A stretch of 64,000 bases of DNA. It comes from JAGWBD01 sp965197455 (lineage in GTDB: Bacteria; Chloroflexota; Anaerolineae; Aggregatilineales; Phototrophicaceae). The translations under genes and the position numbers were made by a program. How positions within the stretch are numbered: the first letter of the stretch is position 1; each line of letters begins with the position of its first letter. Below the pieces are notes generated by a model. That model was not told the origin of the DNA. It made no database searches and was given only the letters and a program-made list of their open reading frames with translations. Positions 16,793 to 24,787 of this stretch are shown here, in pieces. Where the stretch lies: contig OZ240208.1 of NCBI GenBank assembly GCA_965197455.1, positions 496,001-560,000 of the forward strand, given 5' to 3'.

Positions 16793-18031
16793 TCAAAACA
16801 TATGCTCGCCGCGCATCAGGTCTTCCTGCGTTTCGCGTTCACGTGTGACGTGCCAGCTCTGTCCGTCGGGCATGACGGCCACTTCCGGCGGCCGCGGCCG
16901 CTGGTTGTAGTTGCTGGCCATCACCATGCCGTAGGCGCCGGCATCCAGGATTGCCAGCAGATCGCCAGGCTGCAGGGGTGGCAGGGGAACGTCATGGCCC
17001 AGCTGGTCGGCGCTTTCGCAGACCGGGCCGACCACCTGCGCCGGCTCCGTCGCAATGGCGTCGTTGCGCTGCAGCGGGACGATGGCATGTTGAGCCTGAT
17101 AAAGTGCAGGCCGGATTAACTCGCTCATACTGGCATCCGTGATGATGAAGCGGGTCCCGGCCTGCTGCTTGCAGTAGAGTACGCTGGTCACCAGGATGCC
17201 TGCGTCGGCAACGATGGCACGGCCAGGTTCCAGTAGCAGCGGCCGTCCTTCCAGCAGCGGGCGCAGGGCCTGGGCAAATGCCGGGACATCCGGGACCTTG
17301 TCCTCCGGGCTGTAGGCAACGGGCAGACCGCCGCCGATGTTCAGGCTGCGCAGGGCCGGGTAGGGTTCCATCAGCTCCAGCGCCAGCCGGATGGCCGCCT
17401 GTGTGGCCTGCAGATCGCTCAGCTGGCTGCCGATGTGCAGGTGCAGGCCGGCGATGGCCAGCGCCGGGAAGGTTGCCTGGCTGGCCAGAATGTCGCGAAT
17501 CACCGCCGCAGTCAGGCCAAACTTTGCTGCGCCATGACCGGTCGCGATGTGAGGGTGGGTGCTGGCCCTGACCTGCGGATTGAGGCGCAGGGCGATGCGC
17601 GTTCTGGCTGACCCGGCCAGCTGGTTCAACATTTCAAGCTCGCCCAGGTTTTCTACGTTGATCCAGCCCACATTCTGACCCCGCGCCCAGGACAGTTCAG
17701 CGTGCGTCTTGCCCACGCCGGCGAAGACGATGTCGCTGGCGCTGGCGCCCGCGAGCAACGCGCGTTGCATCTCTCCCTGGCTCACCGCATCGATGCCTGC
17801 GCCGGCGTGGATGAGCGCGCGCAGCAAGGTGAGGCTGGCGTTGGCCTTGGCGCTGTAGTGAATGTTCGCGTCCGCCCAGGCGAAGGCTGTCTGGATGCGC
17901 TGCAGGTTGGCCAGGGCGCGCGGGAGGCTGTAGATGTAGACGGGCGTGCCGGTATGGGCCGCGATGTCTGCCACGGACAGTGAATCGCAGTAGAGCTGGT
18001 GGTCGCGATAGCGCAGCGAGTCGTTGAGCAT
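16793..18031 (-). CDS. lysA: Diaminopimelate decarboxylase
   Basis: 412 residues. PLP fold-type III enzyme making L-lysine from meso-diaminopimelate. The PLP lysine is K62 in HYSAKANAS. Other family motifs are GIDAVSQGEM, AKFGL, GLHLHIGSQL, NIGGGL, EPGRAIVADAG (phosphate binding) and the substrate-binding GPVCESAD. Start ATG 18031, about 18 nt after the predicted transcript start, so there is no room for a lysine riboswitch. Confidence 0.93.
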   Translation of the reverse strand: MLNDSLRYRDHQLYCDSLSVADIAAHTGTPVYIYSLPRALANLQRIQTAFAWADANIHYSAKANASLTLLRALIHAGAGIDAVSQGEMQRALLAGASASDIVFAGVGKTHAELSWARGQNVGWINVENLGELEMLNQLAGSARTRIALRLNPQVRASTHPHIATGHGAAKFGLTAAVIRDILASQATFPALAIAGLHLHIGSQLSDLQATQAAIRLALELMEPYPALRSLNIGGGLPVAYSPEDKVPDVPAFAQALRPLLEGRPLLLEPGRAIVADAGILVTSVLYCKQQAGTRFIITDASMSELIRPALYQAQHAIVPLQRNDAIATEPAQVVGPVCESADQLGHDVPLPPLQPGDLLAILDAGAYGMVMASNYNQRPRPPEVAVMPDGQSWHVTRERETQEDLMRGEHMF

Positions 18032-18055
18032 GGCCAGGCACCTGCAAGGGATTGC

Positions 18056-18083
18056 ATCATAGCCGCCGGGTCAGGGCTGTCAA
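18056..18083 (-). promoter_or_regulatory. lysA promoter
   Basis: Minus strand consensus TTGACA (18078-18083), 16 bp spacer, TATGAT (18056-18061). Start near 18049. Confidence 0.75.
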
Positions 18084-18103
18084 GCTGGGCAGACTGCTCA
18101 GGA

Positions 18104-18132
18104 TTGCCGCGCCTGGCCGTCCGCATTATGAT
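18104..18132 (+). promoter_or_regulatory. Dynamin operon promoter
   Basis: TTGCCG, 17 bp spacer, TATGAT. Start near 18139, followed by a GGAG ribosome binding site at 18152 and the GTG start at 18163. Confidence 0.6.
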
Positions 18133-18162
18133 TGAAGCAATCCCGGAGAGCGGAGAAACCGT

Positions 18163-20040
18163 GTGGCGGAGGACAGGGGCGACGCGCAAGAGTTGACTGC
18201 GGCCTACGATACGATGCGCCGCCGTCAGAGCGTAGTGATCGCAGAGCTGCTGGAGTTTTTGCCCAGGCTGGATGGTCTGCCGCCCGGGACGGGCGATCAA
18301 CTGCGCGATGCCCTGCTGCACGCGGATCATCCCTTTCTCATCGTCTTCGTCGGCCCTTTCAGCGCCGGCAAGTCCAGCATCATCAACGCCCTGATGGGAC
18401 GGGGTGACCTGATGCCTGTCGGTGTCACGCCGACCACCGACCACATCAGCATCCTGCGCTACGGCGAACAGCAGGAGACGCTGGAATCCGACGGCGGTGT
18501 GACCTCTGTGTTCTATCCCTCGCCGCTGCTGCAAAAGGTGAGTTTCGTCGATACGCCCGGGCTGGAATCGGTCTTTCGCGGCCACGAGGAAATCACGCGC
18601 AACTTTCTGCACCGCGCCGACATCGTTTTTCTGGTCATGCTGGCCACCCAGGCGATGACAGCGGAAAATCTGGCGTCGCTGCAGCAGCTAAAGCGCTATG
18701 GCACGCGCGTCATTGTGCTCGTGAACCAGATTGACCTGCTCAGTGAAGAAGAGGCGCGCAGCGTGCTTGACTTCGTGCGCGAGGAAAGCCGCGCGCAGCT
18801 GGAAAGCGAGGCGGAGGTGTGGCCGCTTTCTGCGCGCGACGGACAGGAAGCCTGGCGCGCCGGGACGCTGGATGAGGCTGCCTGGCGCGCGAGCGGCATG
18901 CAACGCATTGTGCACTATGTGGACAGGCAACTGGGCGATGTGACGCGCCTGCGGCAGAAGCTGCGCACACCCATGCAGATTACGCGCAATGTTTTGCGCG
19001 TCGCTGAGGAATCCCTGAACGCGAACCAGGTGGCCACGGAACGTTGCGAAAACATTTCCGCCAACATTGAAGAACAGTTGCTGGCCCAGCGGCGCGACCA
19101 GGAAGCGGCGCTTGAACGCATCGTTGACGAGGCTGGCGCCTGCCTGGACGAGGCTGGCGCGCAGGTCCATACAGCGGTGCGGGATCTCTACAGAATAAGT
19201 CGGGGGCCTGACCTGTTCCGGCGCGGCTTGCTGGAGCTGGTGGGCCTTGGCGGTCTGACGCGGCGCGACGGCGGACGCAGCTATGTCGAGCGCGTCTTTG
19301 CCGAAACGCGCGTGCGAGGGCCGCTTGACGAACTGCCCGCCATCAGCGCGCGCACCGGCCCACGCCTGGAAGGCCAGGACATGCAGGACCTGGATGATCT
19401 GGTGGGATATGCCGGGCGCGAACTGGACGCGCTGCCGCCAGCGATTCAGGCCAAACTGATTGGAGAGCTGCGGCTGCCGCAGACCTACGACCGACGCACG
19501 CTTGAGGTATTGCCTGCCAGGTTGGAAGAGACCCTTGTGAAATCGCGCTGGCCGGATACGGAAGCGCTTGACCGTCAGCTGCGCAACAACGGGCTCTACC
19601 TGGTGGTCTACGAAATTCTGCTGCTGGTTGCCGCTATTTTCATTTCGCAGGTTGTGACCGCCGGCCCGGAATTTCTGTTGCTGCTGCTGGCGACGCCGCT
19701 GCTGATGCTGGCGGGTTTTGTGATATTGCCCTTGCGTGGACGGGTGATCGCCGCTGAGCAGACCCGTCAACTACGTGCCCTGCGCGAGCGATACTGCGCA
19801 GCATTGCGTGAGGCGGCGCTGCTACAGATGGAACGCGGAATGCAACTGCGGCGCGATACCGTCGCGCCCCTGACGCGCCTGGTCATCGCGCAGACGCAGC
19901 TACAGCGGTCGCAGCGCACAAAATTGCAACACGCAGCGCGTGAACTGGATGCCATTGAGGCTGCCTTGCCAACCCTGGGCGCCGGCGGCCTGCTGCAGCG
20001 CGCGCTTCAGATTACCGGGGGCGACGATGCTCCCGACTGA
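18163..20040 (+). CDS. Dynamin-like GTPase, first of tandem pair
   Basis: 625 residues from GTG 18163, supported by GGAG seven bases upstream. G1 (Walker A) GPFSAGKS is at residues 64-71, G2 is the Thr in VTPTTD, G3 DTPG at 130-133 and G4 NQID at 188-191. A long helical stalk region follows. A hydrophobic hairpin lies at about residues 485-525 (LYLVVYEILLLVAAIFI, FLLLLLATPLLMLAGFVILP), which would insert into membrane as in bacterial dynamin-like proteins. Relatives remodel or protect membranes, for example DynA or cyanobacterial BDLP. It overlaps the second dynamin gene. Confidence 0.88.
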   Translation: MAEDRGDAQELTAAYDTMRRRQSVVIAELLEFLPRLDGLPPGTGDQLRDALLHADHPFLIVFVGPFSAGKSSIINALMGRGDLMPVGVTPTTDHISILRYGEQQETLESDGGVTSVFYPSPLLQKVSFVDTPGLESVFRGHEEITRNFLHRADIVFLVMLATQAMTAENLASLQQLKRYGTRVIVLVNQIDLLSEEEARSVLDFVREESRAQLESEAEVWPLSARDGQEAWRAGTLDEAAWRASGMQRIVHYVDRQLGDVTRLRQKLRTPMQITRNVLRVAEESLNANQVATERCENISANIEEQLLAQRRDQEAALERIVDEAGACLDEAGAQVHTAVRDLYRISRGPDLFRRGLLELVGLGGLTRRDGGRSYVERVFAETRVRGPLDELPAISARTGPRLEGQDMQDLDDLVGYAGRELDALPPAIQAKLIGELRLPQTYDRRTLEVLPARLEETLVKSRWPDTEALDRQLRNNGLYLVVYEILLLVAAIFISQVVTAGPEFLLLLLATPLLMLAGFVILPLRGRVIAAEQTRQLRALRERYCAALREAALLQMERGMQLRRDTVAPLTRLVIAQTQLQRSQRTKLQHAARELDAIEAALPTLGAGGLLQRALQITGGDDAPD

Positions 20041-21802
20041 GCCCAGGTCCGCCGGCGCGCTGGATGTCCTGCGGCTGGAGGGAATTGCGCTGCTGCAGAC
20101 GATCGTGGAGTCGCTGGGCGAGATTGGCGCCGCTGCGCAGGAAGACAAACAGCGTCTGCAGGATGTGGCGCGTGACCTGCGCGACTCCTTCTTTCTCGTG
20201 GCCGTGGTCGGCGAGTTCAACGCCGGCAAGTCGAGCTTCATCAACGCGCTGCTGGGCGAAGAGCTGCTGCCCACCGGCATCACGCCCACTACTGGCACCA
20301 TCGACCTCGTGCTGTATGCGGAGCAGGCGCGGCGCAAGCCGCTCCTGCGTGAGGATGGCCTGCGTGAGTGGGCGCATCCTGGCACCGGCGCGCCAGGCGT
20401 GGCTCTGGTTGACACGCCCGGCACCGGGTCGGTGTTTCGCTCGCACGAACGCATCGCGCTTGAATTCCTGCATCGCAGCGACCTGGTGCTCTTCGTCATT
20501 CCGGCCCGACGCGCGCTGGCTGAAACCGGCCGCATCTACCTCGAACTGGCGCAGCAGTATGGCAAGAAAATCATCCTCATCATCAACCAGATTGACCAGC
20601 TGGAGCTGGCGGAACAGGCCGAAGTGCGCCGCTTTGTGGAGCGCCAGGCGCGTGAGTTGCTGGATCTGCAGCCGCTGATCTTCATGGTCTCGGCGCGGCA
20701 GAGTCTGGCGCAGGAAAACGAGGCGTATGGAGATGCCGACGGCGTGGACGCCGTGCGCGCGCACTTGCTGGGCCTGATGCGCCAGTCGCCGCCGGCGCAG
20801 CAAAAGTTGCTGGCGCAGCTGGCGCTGGCGGAACGCATCACACAGGACTGGCTGGCTCAGTTGCAGACGCGCCTTGACTCGCTGCAGGCGGACCGCGCCC
20901 GGGTCGATGAGGTGCAGAGCGAACTGGAGCAGCAGTCTCTGGGACTGGAGGCTCGCCTGCAGGAGACGCAGACACAATGCGACCGGATCTTCGCTGACTT
21001 GCGCGGGCGCGGACACTGCTTTCTGGACGACAACCTTTCGTTACGACGGCTGGGTCGCGCGCGCCGTCGTGAAGCCCTGCAGACGACCTTCAAGGAAGAG
21101 GTGGTCGGTCGGGCGCTGCAGGAGCTGGATCAGGTCAGCTCTGCCTTCATCAGCGCGATGCTGGATCAAAGCCGTCTCTACTGGCATGGTGTTGTCGAAC
21201 GCCTGCAGCAGCTGACGGATCTGCTCGAGCAGGAGCCTGGTGGGCTGGATGCCACGGTTTACATCAGCCAGCGCGAGGGCCTGCAGGAAGCGCTGCACAT
21301 CGCCAGGCAGGAAATGCAGGCCGGCGTGAGCGCCGCAGCACTGGAGGAAATGCGCAGCGCCAACCTGGCCAGGTTCAACGGCGTTGCCACCACCTCCGTC
21401 ACCGCAATTGGCGGATTGCTGGTGACTGTGCTGGGCTTCGCAGCGCCAGGGCCGGTGCTGGGCGTGGGCGCCGCTGCCCTTGCGCTGCCGGCCGTCGTGA
21501 TTGGCGCGCCGCTGGCGGCCATCGGCGGCTTCCTGGCCATGCGTCGTTATCGACGCCTGGCGCAGGAAACACGCGCGGAGTTTGACGCGCAGGTCCGACA
21601 GATGCAGGACAGTTTGCGCGCGGCGCTGCTGGAGATAACCCAGCAGGAGCGCAACCGACTGACGCAGTATGGCCAGCAGGTGCTCGTCCCGGTTTACAGT
21701 CGGCTGGATGTGCTCGGCATTCGCGAGCTGGACCGCAGTGACGTGCTGCAGGGACATCTCGATGCCATCGTCCGACTGCGCCAGACGCTGGAGCAGGGCT
21801 GA
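20027..21802 (+). CDS. Dynamin-like GTPase, second of tandem pair
   Basis: 591 residues from ATG 20027, overlapping the first dynamin gene by 14 bp. G1 GEFNAGKS is at residues 62-69, G2 is in GITPTTGT, G3 DTPG at 129-132 and G4 NQID at 187-190. Long coiled-coil-like helices follow (about residues 275-330), then a hydrophobic hairpin at about 450-500 (AIGGLLVTVLGFAAPGPVLG, LALPAVVIGAPLAAIGGFL). The two GTPases differ clearly in sequence, so they probably form a hetero-oligomer rather than being recent duplicates. The stop is seven bases from the convergent deacetylase gene. Confidence 0.88.
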   Translation: MLPTEPRSAGALDVLRLEGIALLQTIVESLGEIGAAAQEDKQRLQDVARDLRDSFFLVAVVGEFNAGKSSFINALLGEELLPTGITPTTGTIDLVLYAEQARRKPLLREDGLREWAHPGTGAPGVALVDTPGTGSVFRSHERIALEFLHRSDLVLFVIPARRALAETGRIYLELAQQYGKKIILIINQIDQLELAEQAEVRRFVERQARELLDLQPLIFMVSARQSLAQENEAYGDADGVDAVRAHLLGLMRQSPPAQQKLLAQLALAERITQDWLAQLQTRLDSLQADRARVDEVQSELEQQSLGLEARLQETQTQCDRIFADLRGRGHCFLDDNLSLRRLGRARRREALQTTFKEEVVGRALQELDQVSSAFISAMLDQSRLYWHGVVERLQQLTDLLEQEPGGLDATVYISQREGLQEALHIARQEMQAGVSAAALEEMRSANLARFNGVATTSVTAIGGLLVTVLGFAAPGPVLGVGAAALALPAVVIGAPLAAIGGFLAMRRYRRLAQETRAEFDAQVRQMQDSLRAALLEITQQERNRLTQYGQQVLVPVYSRLDVLGIRELDRSDVLQGHLDAIVRLRQTLEQG

Positions 21803-21808
21803 ACCCCG

Positions 21809-22846
21809 TCACAGTTTGTGAATGCGCCGAATCCTGTCAATCACCGATGCGACATCCTGTCGTGTCTTCAGGTTGCGGTTGTCGAAGGGGTCGCTGAATC
21901 CGTCATCCCCCAGTAGCTGCTGCGCCAGGTTGTGCAGACCATGCGCCAGCACATCCAGCTGGTAGCCGCCTTCCAGCACGAAGACAATGCGCCCGTCACA
22001 CATTTCCTGCGCCATGGCCAACAGCTCGCGCGTGATGTCCACGTAGCCGCCCAGCGTCAGGCGCATGTTGGCCAGCGGGTCTTTGTGATGCCCATCGTAG
22101 CCGGCAGATACGAGGATGAGTTGAGGCTGCCAGCGCCGGACAAGCGGCCAGATGAGCGCCTTGAAGAGCGCCAGGTAACTGGCGTCGCCGTGACCCGCGC
22201 GCAGCGGAATGTTGACCGTGTACCCCGCACCGCGTCCTGTGCCGGTCTCGTCCGCCGCTCCGGTGCCAGGATACAGTGGCGACTGGTGGATTGACAGGAA
22301 GCTCACGCGGTCTTCCGTGTACAGAATGTCCTGGCTGCCATTGCCATGGTGCACATCAATGTCCACGACCATGACACGTTCCAGGCCGTGTTGCTCGCAG
22401 GCGTGCAGCGCTGCCATGGCCACATTGCCCAACAGGCAGAAGCCCATCGCGCCCCTGGGGGCGGCGTGGTGGCCGGGCGGGCGCGCCACCACCAGGGCGT
22501 TGTCCGCTGAACCCTCCAGCACAACGTCCACAGCTTGCAGCGCCGCGCCAGCCGCCAGCCGTGCGACTTCCAGCGAGCCGGGCGTCATCCAGGTGTCCTG
22601 GTCCAGCATGACCGTTTGCTGTGTGTACTCCAGTGCTACGCGTTTCAGAACTTTAAGGTAGGCGGCGCTGTGTGCCATGAGAATGGCCTCGTCGCTGACC
22701 GGGGCGGGCATCAGTTGCAGCATGCGCGCGGTCAGTCCGCTGCGCTCCAGTTCCTGCCAGATGGCCTGCATGCGGGCCGGCGACTCCGGGTGGCCGGGCA
22801 GCTCGTGTTCTACGAAGCGGGGGTGCGTGATGAAAGCCGTTGTCAT
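21809..22846 (-). CDS. Histone deacetylase-family protein (AcuC-like)
   Basis: 345 residues. Zn-dependent deacetylase of the arginase/deacetylase fold. The catalytic His pair is RPPGHHA (H126, H127). Zn ligands are D164 and H166 in VDIDVHHGNG and D251 in SAGYDGH, and the transition-state Tyr is Y295 in LEGGY. All key residues are present, so activity is expected. Bacterial members deacetylate acetyl-CoA synthetase, acetylpolyamines or other amides; the substrate here is unknown. Its ATG overlaps the stop of the upstream glycosyltransferase. Confidence 0.9.
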   Translation of the reverse strand: MTTAFITHPRFVEHELPGHPESPARMQAIWQELERSGLTARMLQLMPAPVSDEAILMAHSAAYLKVLKRVALEYTQQTVMLDQDTWMTPGSLEVARLAAGAALQAVDVVLEGSADNALVVARPPGHHAAPRGAMGFCLLGNVAMAALHACEQHGLERVMVVDIDVHHGNGSQDILYTEDRVSFLSIHQSPLYPGTGAADETGTGRGAGYTVNIPLRAGHGDASYLALFKALIWPLVRRWQPQLILVSAGYDGHHKDPLANMRLTLGGYVDITRELLAMAQEMCDGRIVFVLEGGYQLDVLAHGLHNLAQQLLGDDGFSDPFDNRNLKTRQDVASVIDRIRRIHKL

Positions 22847-24447
22847 GTCGTGGGCGCCGATACGCGCGGACGATACAGAATGTAATCGAAGCCGTTCATG
22901 GCGATGCTGCCTGTCGGCTCGTAGGCCGCGCCGATGGCATCCAGCACGACTCCTGGAAAGAAGGCCGCGCGCAAAATGATGAGTCCAAATTCCTGCCCGC
23001 GAATCATGGCCGCCAGCGCGTCGCCCTGATACAGACCGTTATTGGCGAGATTGAGCAGCTGGGTCGGGTTGGTCACCACGTCCTTGCCAGCCAGCAGGCT
23101 GAAGGAGGCGTCCTCGCTGAGCACCGGGCCTGCTGCCTCACGTACCAGCGCGACCAGCTCCTCACCGGCTGCGACGTCCGCCGCGTTGGTCAGGTGACCA
23201 ATGTCCGCATAGCCGGGCGGGAAGTCGCCGGCAACCGTGCGTGCCGAGTCATACAGACCGTTGCGGGCGTTGGGCTGTATACCCAGGATGCTGGCGCTGG
23301 CGCGGAAAGGCGTCGTGGTCGTCGGCAGATGCAAGACGGCCCGTCCATAGCCCAGGAAGAGCAGGGGGATGAGCATCAGTGCAGCGCCTGCCAGGCGGCC
23401 CTGTCTGCCTGCCATGCGCGCCTGCAGACGACTGGCTCCGATGCCAGCCAGCACGCAGGTGGCGGCAATGGCGGTACTGAAATAGCTGTCGCCGGCGCCC
23501 CATTTACCGGCCAGCAGTCCGGTGGCCAGGGCAGCCATGAACCACAGGCTGTAGATGGAGAGGCGCTCGAAATACAGTTCATGGAGCAGGAGCAGCAGTG
23601 CCGGCACGATGAGGAAGCCATGCAGGCCGAACCACTGGCGCAAGAGGCCGAGGGCCTGCTGCGGATCGTAGCGATTCACGTTGGCGCTGATAGTATGCAG
23701 CCACCACTGGCCATCGGTGGCGAACGTGAGAAAGAGGAAGAGCGCGCCGCCGCTGAGCGCAAGCGCAATGGCGGCCAGCAGACCGCGCCGCGGCTGGCGG
23801 ATGAAGAGGAAGGCCAGGGCGGCCACGGCCGTCGCCAGGGCGAGTTGCTTGGTGTAGCCGGCGGCCAGCAGCAGGCCGAGTCCGAGTAGCAATTGGTGTC
23901 TGCGCTGGCGCGGCGCGGAAATCCGGTCAACGTTGGCCAGCGCGACCACGGCCAGCGTTTCGAACATAACCATGCTCATGTGCTGGCGGTAGAGTGGCCC
24001 GATGTGATAGATGGTGTTGGAAGCGATGAAGGCCAGCCCGGAAAGCGTGGCGATCAGCCTGCGGCCGCCGTCGCGCCGGACGGCGTACCCAATGGCCGTG
24101 GCAGCGATCAACGTGGCCAGCGTGCCCAGCAGCCGGCCGTAGGCGTAGCCTGGCCCGAAGACCCAGGCGAAGGGCACGGCCAGCAAATGAAACAGGGGCG
24201 GATAGTTGCTGGAGTAGAAGGGGTAGACCTCAATGTCCTGGTAGGGCCAGCGACCCTGACTGAAGAGCAGCGTATCAACGAGCTCAAAGCCTTCGCCCTG
24301 GTCGTAATCAAAGGGGAATTGAATCAGGTTGGCGGCATAGGCCAGGAACACGGCCAGGTAAACGGCCAGCAAGAGCAGGGCGAGCACCAGCAGCGCCTGT
24401 TGCAGGCGCACGGAAAGGTTGTCGAAAATGAGGCTGCGGCCTGACAT
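22843..24447 (-). CDS. Glycosyltransferase family 39-like integral membrane protein
   Basis: 534 residues from ATG 24447, one base after the stop of the upstream small gene. At least ten hydrophobic segments are visible, beginning ALLVLALLLLAVYLAVFLAY. The first outside loop carries the acidic motif FDYDQGEGFELVD and later YPFYSSNYPPLFHLL, as in ArnT/PMT-type enzymes that use lipid-linked sugars. A C-terminal soluble region has GYADIGHLTNAADVAAGEEL. Probably transfers a sugar to a surface polymer or lipid; the acceptor is unknown. Confidence 0.78.
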   Translation of the reverse strand: MSGRSLIFDNLSVRLQQALLVLALLLLAVYLAVFLAYAANLIQFPFDYDQGEGFELVDTLLFSQGRWPYQDIEVYPFYSSNYPPLFHLLAVPFAWVFGPGYAYGRLLGTLATLIAATAIGYAVRRDGGRRLIATLSGLAFIASNTIYHIGPLYRQHMSMVMFETLAVVALANVDRISAPRQRRHQLLLGLGLLLAAGYTKQLALATAVAALAFLFIRQPRRGLLAAIALALSGGALFLFLTFATDGQWWLHTISANVNRYDPQQALGLLRQWFGLHGFLIVPALLLLLHELYFERLSIYSLWFMAALATGLLAGKWGAGDSYFSTAIAATCVLAGIGASRLQARMAGRQGRLAGAALMLIPLLFLGYGRAVLHLPTTTTPFRASASILGIQPNARNGLYDSARTVAGDFPPGYADIGHLTNAADVAAGEELVALVREAAGPVLSEDASFSLLAGKDVVTNPTQLLNLANNGLYQGDALAAMIRGQEFGLIILRAAFFPGVVLDAIGAAYEPTGSIAMNGFDYILYRPRVSAPTT

Positions 24448-24448
24448 C

Positions 24449-24658
24449 TCAGGCCGGGCGGTCGCCGAGTGGGAGCAGGGTAAGCCCGCCAAGCGCGATC
24501 AGCAGCAGGCCGCCAAGCGCGAGTTGCTGCGTTGGGCCTATGCCGCCTTCACGACCGGGATCAAGCACATCGACGGCGAGCACAGCTGCCAGGCCCGCCA
24601 CACCAATGGCAGTCAATAGCAGGCCCAGTTGACGCTTGCTGAGGGGTCGGATCCACAT
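24449..24658 (-). CDS. Small two-segment membrane protein
   Basis: 69 residues with two hydrophobic helices (LLLTAIGVAGLAAVLAVDVL and LALGGLLLIALGGLTLLPL) joined by a short polar loop. Not recognised. It is supported as a gene by an extended -10 box whose predicted start coincides with its ATG, and by the one-base gap to the downstream glycosyltransferase, which implies co-translation. Confidence 0.6.
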   Translation of the reverse strand: MWIRPLSKRQLGLLLTAIGVAGLAAVLAVDVLDPGREGGIGPTQQLALGGLLLIALGGLTLLPLGDRPA

Positions 24659-24664
24659 GCGCGC

Positions 24665-24673
24665 AGTATAGCA
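24665..24673 (-). promoter_or_regulatory. Extended -10 promoter of the membrane-protein/GT39/deacetylase operon
   Basis: Minus strand TGC-TATACT. Seven bases downstream lies 24658, the A of the ATG, predicting a leaderless mRNA. No good -35 is seen. Confidence 0.5.
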
Positions 24674-24740
24674 CGCAGGCGCTGGCGCTTCTTTCAGGCA
24701 GCGGGTTTGCGGACGCGCCGTGTATTTTCAGTTTGTGCCG

Positions 24741-24749
24741 TGCTATCCT
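24741..24749 (+). promoter_or_regulatory. aspS extended -10 box
   Basis: TGC-TATCCT on the plus strand, about 39 nt before the aspS ATG. The -35 region is weak. Confidence 0.4.
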
Positions 24750-24787
24750 GTTCGCCGCGAAGAGCCCGCTGGAGAGGCAGGAAGTCC

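Noticed and set aside
18032..18055. Lysine riboswitch before lysA
   Set aside because: The predicted leader is under 20 nt, too short for any riboswitch.
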